A model generated the notes under the pieces. The model saw only the letters and a list, made by a program, of their open reading frames with translations, made no database searches and had not been told where the DNA came from. Position numbers and translations under genes: made by a program. This document shows, piece after piece, positions 17,372 to 27,715 of a stretch of DNA of 51,826 nucleotides. Each line of letters starts with the position of its first letter. Positions within the stretch are counted from its first letter, which is position 1. Source of the stretch: Acinetobacter sp. A2 (GTDB taxonomy: Bacteria; Pseudomonadota; Gammaproteobacteria; Pseudomonadales; Moraxellaceae); contig NZ_JAAZQX010000019.1 of NCBI RefSeq assembly GCF_012371325.1, positions 1 through 51,826 on the forward strand, read 5' to 3'.

Positions 17372-19651
17372 TTATAGGCTGTCACGTTCCGTTTGTTGAA
17401 TTTCAGCAACGGTTAACGCAGTCATATTCACTACACGACGTGTCGTAGCAGTTGGCGTCAAGATGTGTACAGGTTTCGCTGCACCCAATAAGATTGGGCC
17501 AATTGTGACATTGTTACCAGAAGTAGATTTCAACAAGTTAAATGAAATATTTGCAGAATCTAAGTTAGGCATAATCAACAAGTTTGCAGAACCTTTGAAG
17601 CGTGAGTTCGGGAAAGCAAATTGACGGATATTTTCGTCTAATGCTGCATCACCGTGCATTTCACCTTCAACTTCAAGCTCAGGTGCAATTTCGCTCAAAA
17701 TTTCAAACACTTTACGCATTTTTTGTGCGCTTGGGTCTTGTTGGTCAGAGCCAAAGCTAGAGTGTGACAATAAAGCAACACGTGGTGTCATACCAAAACG
17801 ACGTACTTCTTCAGCAGCCAAAATAGTCATTTCAGCAAGCTGCTCAGCAGTTGGGTTGGTGTTGACATAGGTGTCTGCAATAAACAGGTTGCGGTCTTCA
17901 AGCATTAATGCATTTAGGGTAAAGAAGTTGGTACGGCCTTCTTTTAAACCAATTACATTTTTCACGAAATCAAGGTGAATGTCATAGCTTGAGTAAGTAC
18001 CACACAACATACCATCTGCTAAACCATGTTTCACCAACATTGACGCAATAAGGGTAGAGCGACGACGTGCTTCACGTTGTGCATACTCAGGTGTAACCCC
18101 TTTACGCTGCATAGTGGTGTAATAATCTTCTGCGAATTTTTCGTAATTTGGGTTGTTTTCCTGATCAACGATTTCAATATTGACACCGTGTTCAAGACGC
18201 AAACCTAATTTTTTGATATTCGCTTCAATGACCGCAGTACGACCCACCAAAATTGGTTTTGCCAAGCCTTCATCTACTGCAATTTGTACTGCACGCAATA
18301 CACGTAAATCTTCACCTTCGGCATAAGCAATACGTTTTGGATCAGTTTTAGCCTGTGCAAAAATTGGCTTCATCATAAATGCTGAGTTGTAAACAAACTC
18401 AGATAGACGTTGACGATACGCTGAGAAGTCTTGAATTGGACGGCTTGCAACGCCAGAGTCCATTGCTGCCTGAGCAACAGCAGGTGCAATTTCAAGAATC
18501 AAACGCTGATCAAGCGGACGTGGAATTAAATAGTCACGACCGAAAGATGCAGATTTTTCACCATAGGTAGCGGCATCCGCTTCGATGTGCGCCATACGCG
18601 CAATGGCATGTACACACGCAATTTTCATTTCTTCGTTGATGGTGGTTGCACCCACATCTAACGCGCCACGGAAAATATACGGGAAGCACAGTGCATTATT
18701 CACTTGGTTTGGATAGTCAGAACGACCTGTCGCCATGATGACATCTGGACGTACTTCATGCGCATGTTCAGGCAAAATTTCTGGGTCTGGGTTGGCCAAA
18801 GCAAAGATGATTGGATTTTCAGCCATTTCTTTAACCATGGCTTTGGTCAAGATTCCTGCTGCAGAAAGGCCAAGGAACATATCAGCACCGCCAATGACAT
18901 CGGCAATTTGTGTTCCTTCAATATCTTGCATATAGCGTTTTTTCGACTCATCTAAACCTTCACGCTTAGTGGTGATTAGGCCGCGAGAGTCAGCAACAAT
19001 GATATTTTCTTTTTTTGCACCCAAGGCACATAACAAGTCCAAGCAAGATAGTGCTGCTGCACCTGCGCCTGAAGCGACGATTTTAATTTCATCAATTTTT
19101 TTGCCATTGAGTAACAAGGCATTGAGTAGGGCAGAACCTACAATAATTGAAGTACCGTGTTGGTCATCGTGGAACACAGGAATGTTCATGCGTTCACGTA
19201 GTTTTTTCTCGATGTAGAAACATTCTGGCGCCTTGATATCTTCAAGGTTAATCCCGCCAAAAGTCGGTTCTAACGCGGCAACAATATCGACAATTTTGTC
19301 TGGATCATTTTCAGCAATTTCAATATCAAAGACATCGACACCAGCAAACTTTTTGAAGAGTACGCCTTTACCTTCCATTACAGGTTTAGAGGCTAAAGGA
19401 CCAATATTCCCTAAACCGAGTACAGCTGTACCGTTACTGACTACAGCAACCAAGTTACCACGTGCGGTGTAAAGTGCTGCTTTTGAAGGATCACGTTCAA
19501 TCTCTAAACATGGTGCTGCGACACCTGGGGAGTAAGCGAGCGCTAAGTCACGTTGATTGACCAGCTGCTTACTTGGTGTAACGCTGATTTTTCCTGGTGT
19601 TGGAAATTCGTGATAGTAAAGTGCCTGCTGTTTTAATGATTGATCGTCCAT
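17372..19651 (-). CDS. maeB: NADP-dependent malic enzyme with phosphotransacetylase-like C-terminus
   Basis: A 759-residue enzyme converting malate to pyruvate and CO2 with NADPH formation, supplying reducing power and pyruvate in growth on organic acids. The N-terminal malic enzyme part (about 1-430) shows the [13 protein letters not shown] and [17 protein letters not shown] regions. The NADP fold contains [16 protein letters not shown]. The C-terminal part (about 430-759) is a phosphotransacetylase-like domain with regulatory rather than catalytic function in this family. Length equals E. coli MaeB (759). It is transcribed toward cca, with a terminator-like hairpin between them. Confidence 0.95.
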   Translation of the reverse strand: MDDQSLKQQALYYHEFPTPGKISVTPSKQLVNQRDLALAYSPGVAAPCLEIERDPSKAALYTARGNLVAVVSNGTAVLGLGNIGPLASKPVMEGKGVLFKKFAGVDVFDIEIAENDPDKIVDIVAALEPTFGGINLEDIKAPECFYIEKKLRERMNIPVFHDDQHGTSIIVGSALLNALLLNGKKIDEIKIVASGAGAAALSCLDLLCALGAKKENIIVADSRGLITTKREGLDESKKRYMQDIEGTQIADVIGGADMFLGLSAAGILTKAMVKEMAENPIIFALANPDPEILPEHAHEVRPDVIMATGRSDYPNQVNNALCFPYIFRGALDVGATTINEEMKIACVHAIARMAHIEADAATYGEKSASFGRDYLIPRPLDQRLILEIAPAVAQAAMDSGVASRPIQDFSAYRQRLSEFVYNSAFMMKPIFAQAKTDPKRIAYAEGEDLRVLRAVQIAVDEGLAKPILVGRTAVIEANIKKLGLRLEHGVNIEIVDQENNPNYEKFAEDYYTTMQRKGVTPEYAQREARRRSTLIASMLVKHGLADGMLCGTYSSYDIHLDFVKNVIGLKEGRTNFFTLNALMLEDRNLFIADTYVNTNPTAEQLAEMTILAAEEVRRFGMTPRVALLSHSSFGSDQQDPSAQKMRKVFEILSEIAPELEVEGEMHGDAALDENIRQFAFPNSRFKGSANLLIMPNLDSANISFNLLKSTSGNNVTIGPILLGAAKPVHILTPTATTRRVVNMTALTVAEIQQTERDSL

Positions 19652-19789
19652 CTGAATCTCGTATGTGACAAGTTAGCCAGCGGTGCTGGTGGATTTTTAT
19701 GAATCCTATCGAATATACCATTACTTGCCCTATTAGCACAGTCGTTGCTGTTTATTTTTAGAGCAAACTTAGAGCTTTCGGGTCTAGTT

Positions 19790-22666
19790 TCAGATTAAGG
19801 AGCTATAAGCGCGTGAGTCCTGACGTGCTTGTAGAAACAGCGTTGCTTCCTGTTCAGGTAAAGGCTTGGAAAATAAATAGCCTTGCGCAATGTCACATTT
19901 CAAATTCTGCAAATACTGTAACTGCTGTTCAGTTTCAATCCCTTCAGCCACCACACTCATGCCCATGGCTTTGCCCATAGCAATCATGGCACTAACAATG
20001 GCTTCTTGTTTGGTATTCCCAATTTTAGAAACAAAGCTACGGTCTATTTTTAAACTGTCAATTGGGAAGTCTGTTAAGTAAGAAAGTGAAGAATAGCCTG
20101 TACCAAAATCATCTAAGGCGATATGAATATCACGTTGTTTAATTTCATCTAATAAAGACTTCACGGTTGTGGAGTTTTCCACTAAAGAGGATTCGGTAAT
20201 TTCTAATTCTAAGCTTGCACCTGAAATTTGATAGGTATTAATCGCATCATCTAAATCTTGCAGCAATTGACCACGTTGCAGTTGTTGTGCAACTACATTA
20301 ACCGATACTTGGATATGATCAAAACCTAACAGATTCCATTCACGAATTTGCTTGGCAGTTTGTTGAATTACAACCCGACCAATATCGGAAATTAAACTGG
20401 TTTGTTCCGCAATAGGAATAAATAGGTTCGGTGGAATAATGCCTTTGGTTGGATGTTTCCAGCGCACCAATGCTTCAAACCCAACTACCTGATAATTATG
20501 GAAATCAATTTTAGGTTGATAATATACAATTAACTCATCATTTTTAATGGCTTGGCGTAAGTCACGCTCTAAATGCACATCTTGTTCTAGCAGTTTGGTG
20601 TTGTCTAAAGCGTAATATTTAACGGTATTACCACCCAAACGCTTGGCTTCAGACAAGGCTTGTTCTGCACAATTATTCAGATAATCCAGCTGGCGTCCAT
20701 GTTCAGGATAGAGGGAAACCCCCATCGACAGGGTAATAATATGTTCTTGTCCCTGCACATTAAACGGCAAATTAAAGGCTTTGGTGATGCGTTCACAGTG
20801 CTGCTGTATAGAAGGGCGAATATGAGAAATTTCATACACAATTGCAAAATCATCGCCATTTAAGTGCGCGACAAACAGCGCTTCGGCATTGGTGATGCGT
20901 AAACGCTGCGCCACTTGACGGAGTAATTCATCGCCACCATTATTGCTTAAATATTCATTTAAAGGTCTGAAACGGTCAATATTGAGTCGAATGACCGCCA
21001 ATTGCTGCAATGAATCTTGCTGCGAAATAAGATATTGATGTAGTTGATAATTATAGTAAAAGCGATTAGGCAAGTCGGTCAGTGGGTCGTAATTTTCTAA
21101 ATAGGATAGACGTTGTTCTTGTAGTTTATGTTCGGTTAAATCAGACACAATCCCAATATAATTAATAATGCGGTTTTGCTCATCGGTGACGGCATTGATA
21201 TGCACACGAACTGCGAGTTCTTTACCAGAGCGGAATCTTGTATTCATTTCAGCATCATATTTACCTGTGCTGAGCAATTGTTGAAGAATTTCTTCTTGCG
21301 TAATGCGTTGATGTGCTTTGTGGGACTCGACCAAATCAAACAGATATTTGCCTAAAATATGGTCGCGTTTAAATCCGCTCATTTGTGCATAGAATGGATT
21401 GGCTTCAATATAGCGTAGGTTTTCATCTAAAATAAAAATACCTTCGGCTGCCTGTTCAAGTACGCTGGCAGTGAGTTTTAAGCGTTCTTGCCCAATCCGT
21501 TCTTGGTGAATGTCACGGCGAATCCCCACCATGCGTAAAGGTTTATTGGTGACAGGATCACGCTCAATCACCCGCCCAATATCATGCACCCAATACCATT
21601 GACCTGAACTATGTTGTACGCGATATGTGGCTTGATAGCGTTCAGTTAGACCCCGTAAATGTTGTTTCATGGTTTGGTGAAAGTGCGGAATATCATCAGG
21701 GTGAATCAGTTGCTGTAATTTATTCCGATGCTGTTTAGTATTCTCTAAAGGAGTTTGCTGTGCGCCACTACCAAAGACAATACTGCGTTGCCGTATATTC
21801 CAGTCCCATGCTTTTAGACCTGCGGCTTCATGTGCCAAAATTAAACTATGTTGTTGATTGATTAAATCTTGGTGCGTTTGTTCTAAGTCAAAGGTACGTT
21901 CTCTTACTTTTTGTTCTAGCATTTGATTGTTGAATTGGAGTTGCTGCTCAATGTCTTTGGACTTGTTTATTTCAGCTTGTAATTGTTGGCAGAGCTGATC
22001 TGTCCATTCCACTTGTTGTTCGGCCGTTTTTTTGAATTGGTTGTTTTTAAAATAAACACTCGATAAACGCCGATGCATGTGCATAGAAGTATTGGCGCAA
22101 ATGAGCAAGGTAATGAGAGCAAAGTTAGTGGCCACGAAAAAGAAGGCCGAGTTTTCTGTGCGAATTAAAAATTGCGCAGCGATATAAGGTAAAATCGCAG
22201 GTATAAACACCCAACAAAAATAACTGAGACGTTGCGTTAAGAAGGTCAGGGCAAAGGTCTGACTGACAATAATCAGCAATGCCGCTAAAATAATGGCTTC
22301 GTAGCTGCTGAGTTCAAGATTGTGCTGCGGCAAATAGTAGTACAGTAAGCTGACGCCAAATGCGATGGCCGTGCCTGTCAGAAAACATACCAATTTTAAC
22401 CAGCTATGCGCATGCTCTAGCTGATATTGTCCTGCTTTAAAATGGACTGCGGTTAAAAGTAGACACGAACCTATGGTTAATTCGGTCAGAATAAACCACA
22501 CATTAAAATAAATAGATGAATGAGCAAAAGAATATTGGTAAATAAAAAACACATACAGACAGACAATTGCGATGCTGACTAAAAAAAAGCGCAGCAGTCG
22601 AATCGTATTGGTTATTTGCGCAGCATATAAATATTGCTGTAACAACTCATCCTGAACGTCTGACAT
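19790..22666 (-). CDS. Membrane PAS-GGDEF-EAL protein (probable cyclic di-GMP phosphodiesterase)
   Basis: A 958-residue signalling protein. About six transmembrane helices (20-200) are followed by a coiled coil (about 215-270), two PAS/PAC modules (about 275-520), a GGDEF domain (about 525-690) and an EAL domain (about 700-945). The GGDEF site is degenerate (NGDDF near residue 604), so cyclase activity is doubtful and it may bind GTP instead. The EAL domain keeps FEALVRW, the Asn-rich VSVNVVAQQ region and LDDFGTGYSSLSYL, so it should break down cyclic di-GMP. It begins 183 bp from rsmE on the same strand, with its own upstream region. The signal sensed is unknown. Confidence 0.9.
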   Translation of the reverse strand: MSDVQDELLQQYLYAAQITNTIRLLRFFLVSIAIVCLYVFFIYQYSFAHSSIYFNVWFILTELTIGSCLLLTAVHFKAGQYQLEHAHSWLKLVCFLTGTAIAFGVSLLYYYLPQHNLELSSYEAIILAALLIIVSQTFALTFLTQRLSYFCWVFIPAILPYIAAQFLIRTENSAFFFVATNFALITLLICANTSMHMHRRLSSVYFKNNQFKKTAEQQVEWTDQLCQQLQAEINKSKDIEQQLQFNNQMLEQKVRERTFDLEQTHQDLINQQHSLILAHEAAGLKAWDWNIRQRSIVFGSGAQQTPLENTKQHRNKLQQLIHPDDIPHFHQTMKQHLRGLTERYQATYRVQHSSGQWYWVHDIGRVIERDPVTNKPLRMVGIRRDIHQERIGQERLKLTASVLEQAAEGIFILDENLRYIEANPFYAQMSGFKRDHILGKYLFDLVESHKAHQRITQEEILQQLLSTGKYDAEMNTRFRSGKELAVRVHINAVTDEQNRIINYIGIVSDLTEHKLQEQRLSYLENYDPLTDLPNRFYYNYQLHQYLISQQDSLQQLAVIRLNIDRFRPLNEYLSNNGGDELLRQVAQRLRITNAEALFVAHLNGDDFAIVYEISHIRPSIQQHCERITKAFNLPFNVQGQEHIITLSMGVSLYPEHGRQLDYLNNCAEQALSEAKRLGGNTVKYYALDNTKLLEQDVHLERDLRQAIKNDELIVYYQPKIDFHNYQVVGFEALVRWKHPTKGIIPPNLFIPIAEQTSLISDIGRVVIQQTAKQIREWNLLGFDHIQVSVNVVAQQLQRGQLLQDLDDAINTYQISGASLELEITESSLVENSTTVKSLLDEIKQRDIHIALDDFGTGYSSLSYLTDFPIDSLKIDRSFVSKIGNTKQEAIVSAMIAMGKAMGMSVVAEGIETEQQLQYLQNLKCDIAQGYLFSKPLPEQEATLFLQARQDSRAYSSLI

Positions 22667-22848
22667 ATATCCCCAAAGTCTAACAAATGATCAAATGACT
22701 TCTATTTTTAAATAACTTGTTGCTGCTAAAATTCTCGGTGTTTTGTGATTGAATTTTAGACAGATATTTTTAATATATGGCTTGAGATTAATCATGTAAA
22801 TCGTAAAAAGCAACGTGTTTACAGGGTAAATCTGCAAAAACAGATAAA

Positions 22849-23565
22849 TTATTTATCCATCGTATAATTTAGAATCGATAATGCTACTACTGGCGCGGTT
22901 TCAGTGCGTAAAACACGTGCGCCAATACACCAGTTCTGAAAGCCAACAGCGTTTGCAGCAGCAATTTCAGCATCACTTAATCCACCTTCAGGGCCAATCA
23001 ACAAAGCAAAATCTTGGCTTGCGTTATCCAATACATTCACTTGTTCTTTATTCGGCGCAAGAACCAGCTTGGTGTGTGGTAAATCACCATTCAACCAGTC
23101 AGATAGACTTAAGGGCGCTAAAATTTTAGGCACAAGATTCATACCGCATTGCTCACAAGCTGCAATGGCAATACCTTGCCAGTGATCCAGTTTTTTTTGA
23201 TCTCGATCATATTTCAAACGCATTTCACAACGCTCTGAAGTCAGTAACTGAATTTCAGTCACCCCAAGCTCCACTGCTTTTTGAATTGCGTAATCCATAC
23301 GGTCACCCTTGCTCATGACTTGACCTAATACAGTGCTAAAGCGAGGTGTGCGATTGTCTGGATTGAAGCCTTGAACTTGGACACAGGCTGTTTTTTTTGC
23401 AATTTCGGTAAGCTCAACCTGATATTCACCACCTTGTCCATTAAACAAGGTGGCGCAATCACCCACTTGAGCACGCAAGACTTTAACCCAGTGATGAAAT
23501 ACTGTTTCAGTCAGATCAACTTGCGTATCTACTGCTAAATCAGCCTCAATATAAAAACGGGGCAT
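22849..23565 (-). CDS. rsmE: 16S rRNA m3U1498 methyltransferase
   Basis: A 238-residue SPOUT-class methyltransferase. It methylates U1498 of 16S rRNA in assembled 30S subunits, using S-adenosylmethionine. The trefoil-knot motif LLIGPEGGLSDAEI lies near residues 185-198, followed by the family end motif LGARVLRTETAP (here IGARVLRTETAP). An N-terminal PUA-like RNA-binding domain starts MPRFYIEADL. Length fits E. coli RsmE (243). It begins 36 bp after metF on the same strand without a terminator, so it is likely co-transcribed with metF. Its SAM use fits the methyl-cycle neighbours, though this may be chance. Confidence 0.94.
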   Translation of the reverse strand: MPRFYIEADLAVDTQVDLTETVFHHWVKVLRAQVGDCATLFNGQGGEYQVELTEIAKKTACVQVQGFNPDNRTPRFSTVLGQVMSKGDRMDYAIQKAVELGVTEIQLLTSERCEMRLKYDRDQKKLDHWQGIAIAACEQCGMNLVPKILAPLSLSDWLNGDLPHTKLVLAPNKEQVNVLDNASQDFALLIGPEGGLSDAEIAAANAVGFQNWCIGARVLRTETAPVVALSILNYTMDK

Positions 23566-23601
23566 AGGTCTTACTCGTTCAGGTGAATAAAAGGTAAAGG
23601 A

Positions 23602-24438
23602 TTAAGCCAAACCAAGATCAGTCACTAGCTGACGTGTTGGTTCAGTATTGTTCATGGTATAAAAATGCAAACTTGGTGCACCACCTGCAATTAGGCGTTC
23701 ACATAGCTTGATAATCACTTCATGGCCAAAGGCTTTAATTGACGCAGTATCATCGCCATAAGTTGCCAACTGTTTACGAATCCAGCGTGGAATGTCTGCA
23801 CCTGTGCTGTCAGCAAAGCGAATTAAATTGCTGGCATTGGTAATAGGCATAATGCCTGGTGCAACAGGAATATTCACCCCTTGCTTTTGAATACGTTCTA
23901 TAAAATAGAAGTAAGCATCTGGATTGAAAAAGAGCTGGGTAATGGCAGCATTTGCACCTGCATTGACTTTGGTCACAAAGTTTTGAATGTCGTGATCAAA
24001 GTTATCTGCTTGAGGATGCATTTCAGGATAAGCCGCAACTTCAATGTGAAAGTGATCGCCTGAATGTTCACGAATAAAGCGTACCAAGTCCGACGCATAT
24101 GGCAATTCGCCTAAACCGACCTGACCTGAAGGTAAATCACCACGTAAAGCCACAATACGATCAATACCTTGAGCTTTATAGATATCAAGCAATTCGGCAA
24201 TGCGTGCTTTGTCATCACCAATACAAGATAAATGCGGTGCGACAGGTGTGCCTTTACCATTTAAATCACTAATGGCCGATAACGTGCGCTCACGCGTTGA
24301 ACCGCCAGCACCATAAGTGATTGAGAAAAATTCAGGTTTTAGAAGTTGTAATTCTTGATGTACAACTTTGAGTTTTTCTGCACCTACATCGGTTTTAGAT
24401 GGGAAAAATTCGAATGAAATAGGAACTTGTTTCGACAT
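23602..24438 (-). CDS. metF: 5,10-methylenetetrahydrofolate reductase
   Basis: A 278-residue FAD-dependent TIM-barrel enzyme. It makes 5-methyltetrahydrofolate, the methyl donor for methionine synthase. Visible family motifs are ISFEFFPSKT near the start (catalytic Glu), the FAD region IVALRGDLP, and ITQLFFNPDAYFYF. ATG 24438 has AAGGA 8 bp upstream. It follows ahcY on the same strand, separated by 217 bp filled mostly by a palindromic repeat. Readthrough from ahcY would place metF under the SAH riboswitch at 26076-26181. Length is slightly below E. coli MetF (296), normal for this genus. Confidence 0.95.
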   Translation of the reverse strand: MSKQVPISFEFFPSKTDVGAEKLKVVHQELQLLKPEFFSITYGAGGSTRERTLSAISDLNGKGTPVAPHLSCIGDDKARIAELLDIYKAQGIDRIVALRGDLPSGQVGLGELPYASDLVRFIREHSGDHFHIEVAAYPEMHPQADNFDHDIQNFVTKVNAGANAAITQLFFNPDAYFYFIERIQKQGVNIPVAPGIMPITNASNLIRFADSTGADIPRWIRKQLATYGDDTASIKAFGHEVIIKLCERLIAGGAPSLHFYTMNNTEPTRQLVTDLGLA

Positions 24439-24478
24439 AGTTAAATCCTTTTTATAAATACTTATTTATATTCTTTCA

Positions 24479-24645
24479 CCTCTCCTAAATCCTCTCTCTT
24501 GCGCTGGGTTTAAAAGCAGTGCTTTAAACTTGCTCAGGAGAGGACTTACCCTCGAATACATTCATTAAACAATGAATAATTCCCTCTCTTGCGTTGAACT
24601 TCAAAGCAGTGCTTGAAGTACGCTCAGGAGAGGGTTAGGGAGAGG
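24479..24645. repeat. Palindromic intergenic repeat (MITE- or REP-like) between ahcY and metF
   Basis: Two related half-palindromic units, 24491-24543 and 24582-24633, share the pattern CCTCTC-TTGCG, then an arm such as AACTTCAA, AGCAGTGC, the complementary arm TTGAAGT, and CAGGAGAGG. Outer arms CCTCTCCTAA (24479 on) and TTAGGGAGAGG (to 24645) are also complementary with one gap. A small ATTCATT/AATGAAT repeat lies in the centre. The whole can fold into one long structure or two hairpins. No coding frame is present. It looks like a dispersed non-autonomous repeat inserted within the operon. Confidence 0.7.
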
Positions 24646-24655
24646 AATTGAAAAC

Positions 24656-26038
24656 TTAGTATTTATAAGCGTCCGCTTTAAATGGACCTTCAACTGCAAC
24701 CCCTAAATAGTCCGCTTGAACTTGGGTCAATTGAGTTAATACACCACCGAAACCAGCAACCATTGCTGCAGCAACTTCTTCATCTAGTTTTTTAGGTAAG
24801 ATTTCAACACGAATAGCTGCTTGTTTTTGCTCTGCAGGTAGGTCTGCAAATTTTTCTGCAAATAAGTGCATTTGAGCCAACACTTGGTTTGCAAATGAAC
24901 CATCCATAATACGTGATGGGTGACCTGTCGCATTACCCAAGTTCACTAAACGACCTTCAGAAAGTAAGATTAAATAATCGTTTTCGTTTTCTGAACGGTA
25001 CACTTGGTGTACTTGAGGCTTCACTTCAACCCACTTATAGCCACGTAGGTAGTTGGTGTCGATTTCAGTGTCGAAGTGACCAATGTTACATACAACCGCA
25101 CCTGCTTTTAAGGTATCAAGCATGGCAGCATCACACACGTGATAGTTACCTGTAGTGGTCACAATCAAGTCAGTGTTTTGAAGAAGTTCTTGGTTGACAT
25201 CGGCTTTGTTGCCTGTTTGCACGCCATTGTTATATGGAGATACAACTTCGTAGCCATCCATACATGCTTGCATTGCACAAATTGGGTCAATTTCAGAAAC
25301 ACGTACAATCATGCCTTCTTGACGTAAAGATTGCGCAGAACCTTTACCTACGTCACCATAACCAATCACTAATGCACGACGACCAGACAATAGCATGTCT
25401 GTACCGCGTTTAATGGCATCGTTGAGAGAGTGACGGCAACCGTATTTATTGTCGTTTTTAGATTTAGTCACAGAGTCGTTGACGTTAATTGCAGGCACTT
25501 TTAAAGAACCATCTTTCCACATTTCAATTAGACGTTGTACGCCCGTAGTGGTTTCTTCAGTAATGCCGTGAATGCGCTCTAATAATTCAGGATATTTCTC
25601 GTGAACAAGTGCAGTTAAGTCACCGCCATCGTCCAAAATCATGTTGGCATCCCATGGTGTGCCATTTACATTAATTTGTTGCTCTAAGCACCATACGTAT
25701 TCTTCTTCAGTTTCGCCTTTCCAAGCAAATACAGGAATACCCGCAGCAGCAATAGCAGCAGCAGCATGGTCTTGAGTCGAGAAAATGTTGCACGATGTCC
25801 AACGAACTTCTGCGCCTAATTCAACTAAAGTTTCAATTAAAACCGCAGTTTGGATTGTCATGTGGATACAACCCAAGATTTTAGCACCAGCAAGTGGTTT
25901 AGCAGCAGCATAACGCTTACGCAGACCCATAAGGGCTGGCATTTCAGCTTCTGCAAGTTTGATTTCTTTACGGCCGTAGTCAGCAAGTGAAATATCGGCA
26001 ACTTTATAATCTGTAAATGAAGCATTAACCGCGTTCAT
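24656..26038 (-). CDS. ahcY: Adenosylhomocysteinase (S-adenosylhomocysteine hydrolase)
   Basis: A 460-residue NAD-dependent enzyme splitting S-adenosylhomocysteine into adenosine and homocysteine, which relieves product inhibition of methyltransferases. Visible motifs are the substrate-binding [36 protein letters not shown], the NAD loop [16 protein letters not shown], and the C-terminal KADAYKY that reaches into the partner subunit. ATG 26038 has AAGGAG 6 bp upstream; the GTG one codon earlier is too close. The leader carries an SAH riboswitch, so expression should rise with the enzyme's own substrate. metF and rsmE follow downstream. Confidence 0.97.
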   Translation of the reverse strand: MNAVNASFTDYKVADISLADYGRKEIKLAEAEMPALMGLRKRYAAAKPLAGAKILGCIHMTIQTAVLIETLVELGAEVRWTSCNIFSTQDHAAAAIAAAGIPVFAWKGETEEEYVWCLEQQINVNGTPWDANMILDDGGDLTALVHEKYPELLERIHGITEETTTGVQRLIEMWKDGSLKVPAINVNDSVTKSKNDNKYGCRHSLNDAIKRGTDMLLSGRRALVIGYGDVGKGSAQSLRQEGMIVRVSEIDPICAMQACMDGYEVVSPYNNGVQTGNKADVNQELLQNTDLIVTTTGNYHVCDAAMLDTLKAGAVVCNIGHFDTEIDTNYLRGYKWVEVKPQVHQVYRSENENDYLILLSEGRLVNLGNATGHPSRIMDGSFANQVLAQMHLFAEKFADLPAEQKQAAIRVEILPKKLDEEVAAAMVAGFGGVLTQLTQVQADYLGVAVEGPFKADAYKY

Positions 26039-26075
26039 CACGATCTCCTTATAGAAAAAAATAAATGATCATTAT

Positions 26076-26181
26076 GTTCGCGGATGCCGTTGTTGGTCTA
26101 AATGAACATTTAAACCGATGGTCGAGCCTAGCGATTTTACATTTATGTGCCTGTAAAAACGTCGCAGCATCCCTCGACTAG
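26076..26181 (-). promoter_or_regulatory. SAH riboswitch in the ahcY leader
   Basis: Read on the minus strand, the leader matches the S-adenosylhomocysteine riboswitch pattern: GTCGAG-GGATGCTGCGACG, then AGGCTCGAC, then CAACGGCATCCGCG. GTCGAG (26178 to 26173) pairs with CTCGAC (26126 to 26121) as P1. GGATGC (26172 to 26167) pairs with GCATCC (26087 to 26082). The conserved GCTGCGAC and CAACGGC segments are in the right places. It lies about 40 bases before the ahcY ribosome site. In this class, ligand binding turns expression on. The match was made by eye from known consensus, not by a covariance search. Confidence 0.87.
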
Positions 26182-26455
26182 CGGGGTATTGTACTTGGAT
26201 TTAGTTTTAGTTCCAATCTTAAATTGTTTATATAAAAAACAAGCAATAAATGCCCTGCATGTACATGAAAATTGGTTATCGTATTAAGAAATCGAAATTT
26301 GTCGTTCTTATTGAGCCTGATTTTGGCGTTTAATCGGTTATGATTTGAGGTGAAATGATTCACAAAAAATTGAAAGTTCTCACTGTTTCTCAGCAGAGCA
26401 GTGGTTTGAAATTGTGTTTAACAGAGTTAAACATAATAAAAATGGGGAAAATCAG

Positions 26456-27421
26456 ATGAAAACAAAAATAATTTTCAACCTCATCGGGATTGTAATGGGT
26501 AGCTTGATGTTGAATATGGTTCAAGCCAACGATAGCACAGGTTATGTGGCAACCAGTGGCGTACAGTACCTGAAAAATAAAGATATTCAGATGTATAGCG
26601 AAGATCTCTATATCAGTAAAAAAATCATCAAAGTTGATTATCAATTTAAAAATTTAAGCAACAAAGACATCAAGGAAAATATTTTATTTCCTTTGCCGAA
26701 GGTGGAAAATTTCTTTGACTCGGACTTTGCAGATACTGAGGGCTTGTTGAAAAGTTTTCAGGTGAAAGTCGATGGGAAAAAGATTCAGCCCAGCATGCAT
26801 GTGCGTGCTTATCTACAATTGGGTGATTGGCAGAATCCACAATATGTTGATGTCACCACTGAATTTAAACAATGTGGCTTCACACAGCAGGATTTACTGA
26901 ATCCTTGGACACGTAAAGTCCGTGATTCTGACTATTACTGGGAAAAAGTACAACAATGTAAGCATCCAAAATTAAAGAAATATTTTACTGATAATCAAGG
27001 TTCACTAGAGTGGTCATCAGAAGTGATTTATAGCTGGCCGCAGACCTTTAAAGCAGGAGCAATGACACGGGTACAACATGAGTATCGTCCTTTAGTGGGT
27101 GGTTCAGTTGCTATGTATTTAGAACAAGATGCGAAAGACTTTTGTATGGATCGTGCTTTTTTAAATGGTCTAAAAAAGAAGAATGCGGAACATGCACCCA
27201 TAGCAACTTTAGGTTATATCTTGACTACAGGTGCCAATTGGGCAAAGCCAATACAAAATTTTAAATTGACAATTGAGCGTGATGCAAGCGAACTGATTTC
27301 GTTATGTTGGGATGGTAAAATTAAGAAGATCAGTCCAACGAGATTCCAAATTCAAGAGAAAAAATTTACACCTCAGCAAGATTTAAATATTTTGTTTTTA
27401 GATACCACACGTCGTTATTAA
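26456..27421 (+). CDS. DUF4424 family exported protein
   Basis: A 321-residue protein with a signal peptide (hydrophobic residues about 5-20, likely cut after VQAN). The first mature section carries the DUF4424 pattern of a residue run such as LKNKDIQMYSEDLYIS followed by IKVDYQFKN and FPLPKV. DUF4424 proteins are predicted periplasmic or secreted beta-rich proteins with no assigned activity. Several cysteines (QCGF, QQCKH, FCMDR, SLCWD) could form disulfides. ATG 26456 is supported by GGGGA 8 bp upstream; a start at 26414 would put a charged stretch before the signal peptide. It is a single gene, with the ahcY leader divergent on its left. Confidence 0.8.
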   Translation: MKTKIIFNLIGIVMGSLMLNMVQANDSTGYVATSGVQYLKNKDIQMYSEDLYISKKIIKVDYQFKNLSNKDIKENILFPLPKVENFFDSDFADTEGLLKSFQVKVDGKKIQPSMHVRAYLQLGDWQNPQYVDVTTEFKQCGFTQQDLLNPWTRKVRDSDYYWEKVQQCKHPKLKKYFTDNQGSLEWSSEVIYSWPQTFKAGAMTRVQHEYRPLVGGSVAMYLEQDAKDFCMDRAFLNGLKKKNAEHAPIATLGYILTTGANWAKPIQNFKLTIERDASELISLCWDGKIKKISPTRFQIQEKKFTPQQDLNILFLDTTRRY

Positions 27422-27715
27422 TTCAAAAATCAGGAAAATTTCAGATCATTCTTTCACTTGAAAATACTGGAATTTTCCTTCTGTTGCATCATTCATCCCT
27501 AGATGAAAAAGTAAATATTCCATGCATTCATCTGTAAGACTTTGAACAGGATCAACAACATATTTTTTGATTTATATCAAAAAAATTTTAATGAAAAATC
27601 TAGCAGTTTTGTAAATACACGCATTATTGGCGATACTTGCACCATTAAAGTGCTATGACAAAATCTAATCTATTTTTATAGCCGTTCTAAAAATTAAAAA
27701 ATAAGGACGTCAGCC

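Noticed and set aside
27432..27479. AGGAAAATT/AATTTTCCT inverted repeat as terminator of the DUF4424 gene
   Set aside because: AT-rich stem, 30-base loop and no U-run; too weak to call.
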